Part shown: positions 52,635 to 56,207 of the stretch, in pieces
Numbering within the stretch: the stretch's first letter is position 1
Layout of the letters: each line of letters starts with the position of its first letter
Assembly (NCBI GenBank): GCA_001873065.1
Contig: MNYM01000025.1
Location: forward strand, 1-56,207
Reading direction: 5' to 3'
Length of the DNA: 56,207 nucleotides
Source: Flavobacteriaceae bacterium CG2_30_31_66
GTDB lineage: Bacteria > Bacteroidota > Bacteroidia > Flavobacteriales > Flavobacteriaceae
Notes under the pieces: model-generated
Database searches by the model: none
What the model was told of the DNA's origin: nothing
Seen by the model: the letters and a program-made list of their open reading frames with translations, nothing else
Position numbers and translations under genes: made by a program

Positions 52635-53705
52635 TTAAAAATATCTATCGTATTTATCAACATATTTCGTCATCACTGATACTTCAATATCTCCTTTGAT
52701 AAAGTTTTCTTCCATATGTTTGAGCTTGTCAAAAAGTGATAGTCCGAAGTTATCACTATTAAAAGCACCCGTTTTACTTTCACTAAATCCTAATCGCTTC
52801 AATACCTTTTTAGAAAACTCATTATTGTCGTTTACTTCCGCTCCTAATGAAATTGCATAAGAATGATATTTCAGATAATCAATTAAAGCTAATGATGCTT
52901 GAGTAGCGTAGCCTTTTTTGCGATATGCTTTTTCAATTATATACTCTAAGGATGTGCCGCCTGTAAATGAACTATTAGTATTGTATAAACGTAAAAATCC
53001 CACAGTTTTCTTAACTGTTGATTGTTTAAGTCCAAATAACTGGCTATTTAATTCTTCAGATGTAATTCTAAACCAAGTATTGAGTAAAGGTCTAAAATAC
53101 TTGTTTTCAAGTTGAGGTGTTATACCTTCCCAATTGTCAGAATAGAATTTTGAAATTTCCGACTTATCGACTTCGTCTATTCTCGATATTTCAAGTTTTC
53201 CCGACTTAATTACTTTCGTTACATTAGACCTGTCTAAACCAAATCTTTGAAATGTATTGGATGGAATATCCTGCAATATTCTTATGTGCTTAAATACATT
53301 AGGGTCTATCTGTTCGAGGAAAATTAGTCTTTCAATTAGATTGTAAAACAATGTGTTTGGAACGAAAAGATGAAAATCTTCTAATAATTGAAAAAGCATT
53401 GGATTGTCAACATTTACCACCCAAGGCTTAAAAACAAACGCTTCAACATTACCTATACTTCCAATGCCAAAAAGTTCAAATTTTACTTGGACTTGGTCAG
53501 GAATGTCTTCTATTTGATGTCTTAAAAAGGGGTTGAAAATTAAACTAGGGTGGTCGAGATTAAAAAAGTCTTTCGGAAGAAATGTCTGAGCCCAAAGGTA
53601 GTTTTCCCCTGATTCCGGTTCTGTTTCAATGCCGCAGCCTGTTCCATATTCTTGGAAATTGAAACGTTCAAAATAGTCCTTAATTGTTAATAGCTTTGGT
53701 TGCAT
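52635..53705 (-). CDS. Protein with C-terminal GNAT acetyltransferase-like domain
   Basis: 356 residues. The N-terminal 150 residues are unrecognised; from about 165 a GNAT-like fold follows, with TVKKTVGFLRLYNTNSSF, the strand SLEYIIEKAYRKKGYATQA (the acetyl-CoA pyrophosphate loop R-x-x-G-x-A) near 265, and NEFSKKVLKRLGF near 300. It is the first gene of cassette 4, 19 bases from the core GGCTTATAAC. Pairing with the HSP90-type ATPase/nuclease suggests a two-gene unit in which the acetyltransferase modifies a partner or target; no direct evidence for that is visible. Confidence 0.72.
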   Translation of the reverse strand: MQPKLLTIKDYFERFNFQEYGTGCGIETEPESGENYLWAQTFLPKDFFNLDHPSLIFNPFLRHQIEDIPDQVQVKFELFGIGSIGNVEAFVFKPWVVNVDNPMLFQLLEDFHLFVPNTLFYNLIERLIFLEQIDPNVFKHIRILQDIPSNTFQRFGLDRSNVTKVIKSGKLEISRIDEVDKSEISKFYSDNWEGITPQLENKYFRPLLNTWFRITSEELNSQLFGLKQSTVKKTVGFLRLYNTNSSFTGGTSLEYIIEKAYRKKGYATQASLALIDYLKYHSYAISLGAEVNDNNEFSKKVLKRLGFSESKTGAFNSDNFGLSLFDKLKHMEENFIKGDIEVSVMTKYVDKYDRYF

Positions 53706-53733
53706 ATTCTGTCTTTTTAAAATGGCTTATAAC

Positions 53734-54087
53734 TAGTTTATATGCGCAACTTTATGTAACTTTTTCATAATTTTTATATTTACGCAATTTCCCCCCAAAG
53801 TAACTATTTTTTCCAATATCTACTGAATTAATTCCATTTATTTAGTATTTTTACAAAACTTAGAGTTAAGCCCTGCTTGGGTTTCAGTGCAACAAATGGT
53901 TGCAGATTGCTAGTAGTCATTTTTAAAATACTAGTACTTTTCCAAATTTTATGTAGTATATTACACAAAAAATACTAGATATTTTATGCAAATTATCTAC
54001 ATAATTTATGCAACGCAAGCGTATGTAAATTTAAAAAGGTGCGCATGAGAAAAGAAAGATGTGCGCAGGTATTTATAGAAAGTTCCT
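53734..54087. other. AT-rich gap at the right boundary of the cassette array
   Basis: 354 bases without a supportable gene. Next to the last core, the minus strand reads GTTACATAAAGTTGCGCATA then TAAACTAGTTATAAGCC, with GTT elements repeated every 10-16 bases, a layout that could be an attI-like primary site; there is no 120-bp palindrome here. Further right are TTATGTAG/CTACATAA inverted copies (53949 and 53998), GCAAC-AAATG-GTTGC near 53890, and two GTGCGCA copies near 54040-54075. No integrase gene is present. Confidence 0.4.
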
Positions 54088-54324
54088 TTATCTTTTTTTA
54101 AAAACATTCAAGGCAACAGAAATAACCAGCAAAACCCAAGGCGAACCATGCAACAATACATCAAACCAATCTTGTCCTTGCATGGCATTTGCTCCCGAAA
54201 AAGCATTTCCACCCATAATCCATTTGATTTTTCCAACAATGTGTGGAGGATTGAAAGGTGCTAATCCTAAAGTTAGACTTGCGATTAAAAAAAGAAGCCA
54301 GTTATTTTTGATTTGTGTTTTCAT
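54088..54324 (-). CDS. Small two-helix membrane protein
   Basis: 78 residues from ATG 54324; the longer frame from 54384 overlaps the upstream gene. Two hydrophobic helices, NNWLLFLIASLTLGLAPFNP (about 7-26) and WVLLVISVALNVF near the C-terminus, enclose the loop HIVGKIKWIMGGNAFSGANA and DWFDVLLHGSPW. The pattern is conserved in flavobacterial hypothetical proteins that are sometimes labelled RND transporter in automatic annotation, without basis that I can see. Its start lies inside the upstream gene (23-base overlap), so both are co-translated. Confidence 0.72.
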   Translation of the reverse strand: MKTQIKNNWLLFLIASLTLGLAPFNPPHIVGKIKWIMGGNAFSGANAMQGQDWFDVLLHGSPWVLLVISVALNVFKKR

Positions 54325-54595
54325 CTTTTCTAAGTTGATAATTTTTATATAGTGCAAAAATAAATCCAATAACAACATGTACAATTACGCAAATAATTAA
54401 ACTAAAAAAAACTTTTAAACCATATTCATCATGACCAAAAATATATTTTCCGCCAAAGTTTATGATACTAAAATATGCTATTGTAAATAGGAAGTTCCAA
54501 AGCAAAAATTTAAAAAAGTGCTTCCATGTTGACAATAATACTAAACTAAATAGCCATAAAAATAATGGTATAGTAATGATGAATATCAAATCCAT
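54302..54595 (-). CDS. Small three-helix membrane protein
   Basis: 97 residues with three hydrophobic stretches (about 3-22, 28-46 and 62-84) and a short charged tail YKNYQLRKDENTNQK. No family recognised. ATG 54595 is the only good start. It overlaps the next small membrane gene, forming a two-gene unit. A possible role beside the downstream gene, for example as a small inner-membrane complex, is inference only. Confidence 0.65.
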   Translation of the reverse strand: MDLIFIITIPLFLWLFSLVLLSTWKHFFKFLLWNFLFTIAYFSIINFGGKYIFGHDEYGLKVFFSLIICVIVHVVIGFIFALYKNYQLRKDENTNQK

Positions 54596-54667
54596 TGGAA
54601 TTGAATAATATTAAATATGTTTTTTAATTTTAAGTAATGCACAAAATTATTTGATACTTAAATTTGG

Positions 54668-56206
54668 CTAAATAAACCAATTCCAAACCAATCCAAAACG
54701 AATGGTCATGTCACGATAGGGATAATTGGGTGCTGAAAAATAGTTTTTCGATGAAAATCCTGAAGTTACATTGTCTATCTTAAAATAAATTCGGGTTCTT
54801 CGCACTTGTGCATTGAAAAAAACATCCACTGTTGGAAAACCAATTTCTTCTGTATTTTGCAAAGTGAATTCAGCCAATAACGGATTGTAAGCGTTCATCT
54901 TGTATTTGGTAAAATACTTGAAAGTAGCCCCAATATTTACCAACATTGGTTTTCCTTTAAACCAATAATCTGCGTAGTAAAACGTGTTTCTGGTCACCAA
55001 TTCTGGTACTCTAAAAACCGAACTTCCACTACTCACATTTTGATACATCACAGTATTATCTAAAGCCAATTTCCAGTATCTAAATTCGCGATTTGCTTTG
55101 ACTTTCAAATAGGTAATTTGACCACCAAATTGTTGAGGTGTGTTGTTCTCATCAAAATACGTGTAGTTTTCAATATTCGTAAAATTCAAAGCGCCATTCA
55201 GCCATTTTGAATCAATCGCAAATCCTAAATCTCTGGTATTTATATTGCTAAAATTATTTTCCCAATTGTAATTATCATAATTACTTTGGTGTAATAATGT
55301 GTTGAAATTGGGCGATTTCGAATTCAATAACAAACTTCCTGTAATGGTATAAAGACTATCTTTTTGATAAATAGCTTCACCTCTCAAGAAATTTCCTGAC
55401 AATCTACTGGCACCTGGCGTTAAAGATGCTGCTGCATTTAGCTTGAATTTTTTCAGACGCACATTCCAATCTGCACCAAAAGAAAGGGCATTTCCATCAA
55501 ATTTTACATTGATGAAGTTGCTATTTCTATTCAGAATCGTGTCATATCCATAAGAGTATTTTGTCAAATTGATTTTCGCTTTGAACTGTCCTAACACATA
55601 TTTTGAGTTGAATTCTAGATTCAATTCATTGTCAAAAATCTTGCTAATAGCATCTTTATTAGTGGCAGATGTAGCGTTCGAATTTCCGAAGATGGCAGTG
55701 GTATTCGTGCCTTGAATAAATTGATAACTTTTAGTTTCACTCGTGAAAACATGGCCAATTTTAAGATTGCTGAAATCTTTATTGTTCACACTGTCTTTGC
55801 TCGAAAGCAGTTTATAACTATGATCCAAATACACTCTGCTACCATCAAACTGACTTTCGGCATCGCTCAAATTCACATCCAAACGTGAACGTTGTTCAAA
55901 GTTTGGGTTTTCTTCAATGAAATTTTGCATTGCGCTGGCTGTTAATCCTCCATTTTCATGATGAAAAAAGTCTTGCGAAGTAATATGACCTCTTATTTCG
56001 TATTGATTTTTTTGAGTTCGATAATGAAAAGCGCCTCTAAAATTTCCATTACTCACCAATGCTCTTCTATATGCTCCTAAAGAACGCAATCCTTTATAAG
56101 ACATGGAAACATTCAATCTTTTTGAAAAATTTAGCGTGAAAATGGCGTCCACCACTTGTCCTTGTTGCAAACCAGTTTTGTAAGTAATTTCGGTTGTTGG
56201 TGTAGG
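54668..56206 (-). CDS. Putative outer-membrane porin (Porin_10-like), C-terminal part
   Basis: At least 513 residues; the frame stays open to the window edge, so the N-terminus is missing. The sequence is rich in alternating aromatic/polar strands such as NLKIGHVFTSETKSYQF, FRYWKLALDNTVMYQNVS and VFFNAQVRRTRIYFKIDNVT, and ends with an aromatic strand (MTIRFGLVWNWFI) with terminal hydrophobics, the signal for outer-membrane insertion. Strand pattern and length fit the Bacteroidota 'putative porin' family. Substrate unknown. The apparent start at 56170 (TTG) is not real, as the frame continues upstream. Confidence 0.82.
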   Translation of the reverse strand, partial: PTPTTEITYKTGLQQGQVVDAIFTLNFSKRLNVSMSYKGLRSLGAYRRALVSNGNFRGAFHYRTQKNQYEIRGHITSQDFFHHENGGLTASAMQNFIEENPNFEQRSRLDVNLSDAESQFDGSRVYLDHSYKLLSSKDSVNNKDFSNLKIGHVFTSETKSYQFIQGTNTTAIFGNSNATSATNKDAISKIFDNELNLEFNSKYVLGQFKAKINLTKYSYGYDTILNRNSNFINVKFDGNALSFGADWNVRLKKFKLNAAASLTPGASRLSGNFLRGEAIYQKDSLYTITGSLLLNSKSPNFNTLLHQSNYDNYNWENNFSNINTRDLGFAIDSKWLNGALNFTNIENYTYFDENNTPQQFGGQITYLKVKANREFRYWKLALDNTVMYQNVSSGSSVFRVPELVTRNTFYYADYWFKGKPMLVNIGATFKYFTKYKMNAYNPLLAEFTLQNTEEIGFPTVDVFFNAQVRRTRIYFKIDNVTSGFSSKNYFSAPNYPYRDMTIRFGLVWNWFI

Positions 56207-56207
56207 A

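Larger units (their letters stand above)
39954..53733 (-). mobile_element. Integron-like cassette array carrying defence genes (no integrase seen)
   Basis: Four 123-125 bp AAC...GTT palindromic repeats (B, C, D, E) delimit four cassettes, all with genes on the minus strand. In each cassette the bases at one end are the reverse complement of those at the other: 40083-40091 with 44232-44240 (8 of 9), 44359-44372 with 47686-47699 (13 of 14), 47817-47825 with 49190-49198 (9 of 9), 49317-49326 with 53724-53733 (10 of 10). This is the core/inverse-core rule of integron cassettes. On the minus strand the core starts are GTTGCCC, GTTGTAT, GTTATGG, GTTATAA, and GTTAGGT beyond B; only the last fits GTTRRRY. 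Last genes end 2-10 bases from the core in three cassettes. Confidence 0.7.

Noticed and set aside
54302..54384. Upstream start at 54384 for the small two-helix protein
   Set aside because: The extra residues arise from overlap with the neighbouring gene and the ATG at 54324 begins the conserved part.

Overview
The window is AT-rich DNA from a Bacteroidota, most likely a marine Flavobacteriia (Polaribacter/Tenacibaculum-like; the genus is inference). The evidence is the TAnnTTTG -7 promoter motifs (once with TTG 19 bases upstream), a split metH behind a SAM-I riboswitch, DUF3857 proteins, a Porin_10-type barrel and a flavobacterial-style gal operon. No rRNA is present; one tRNA-Asp is.

Left part (1-8940), sulfur and one-carbon metabolism: a ferredoxin reductase tail, an adrenodoxin-type ferredoxin, serine acetyltransferase and cysteine synthase B, a SAM-I riboswitch, MetH in two genes and MetF, then thioredoxin, a DUF58 protein and tRNA-Asp. 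At 9.0-11.6 kb an ADP-ribosylglycohydrolase borders a gene graveyard: a lipoprotein fragment without ATG, a lone attC-like site, an IS1182-type transposase remnant and a frameshifted remnant.

Middle (11.6-39.2 kb), housekeeping: a GntR-regulated galactose operon (galM-like, galK, galT); an aromatic amino acid operon (pheA, aminotransferase, tyrA, DAHP synthase-chorismate mutase) preceded by a complete attenuator whose leader peptide contains FYFYFYFY; a 21-bp minisatellite; rsgA, dtd, tatD-like, tcdA; YceI and a 27-residue CDGSH protein; two DUF3857/transglutaminase-fold proteins, the second lacking the catalytic Cys and His; an Lrp regulator divergent from a methionine gamma-lyase-like gene; an NhaC antiporter; an MBOAT plus two SGNH proteins (probable glycan O-acylation); a decayed GRAM/PH-like gene; a SodC lipoprotein; a cytochrome P450; mazEF.

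Right part (39.95-53.73 kb), the most interesting: an apparent integron-like cassette array with no integrase in the window. Four attC-like imperfect palindromes of 123-125 bp (AAC...GTT) delimit four cassettes. The first 8-14 bases of each cassette are the reverse complement of its last ones, the core/inverse-core relation that defines integron cassettes. All genes read leftward. Cassettes, left to right: a type IIG restriction-modification enzyme with a membrane protein; a three-gene operon (36-residue-repeat protein, KAP P-loop NTPase, Mrr-like nuclease); two small genes split by an IS200-type insertion; a GNAT-like protein with a 1088-residue HSP90/sacsin-type ATPase fused to a PD-(D/E)XK-like nuclease. 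Stems of the repeats carry compensatory changes. It reads as a defence island assembled from cassettes. The window ends with two small membrane proteins and a partial outer-membrane porin.
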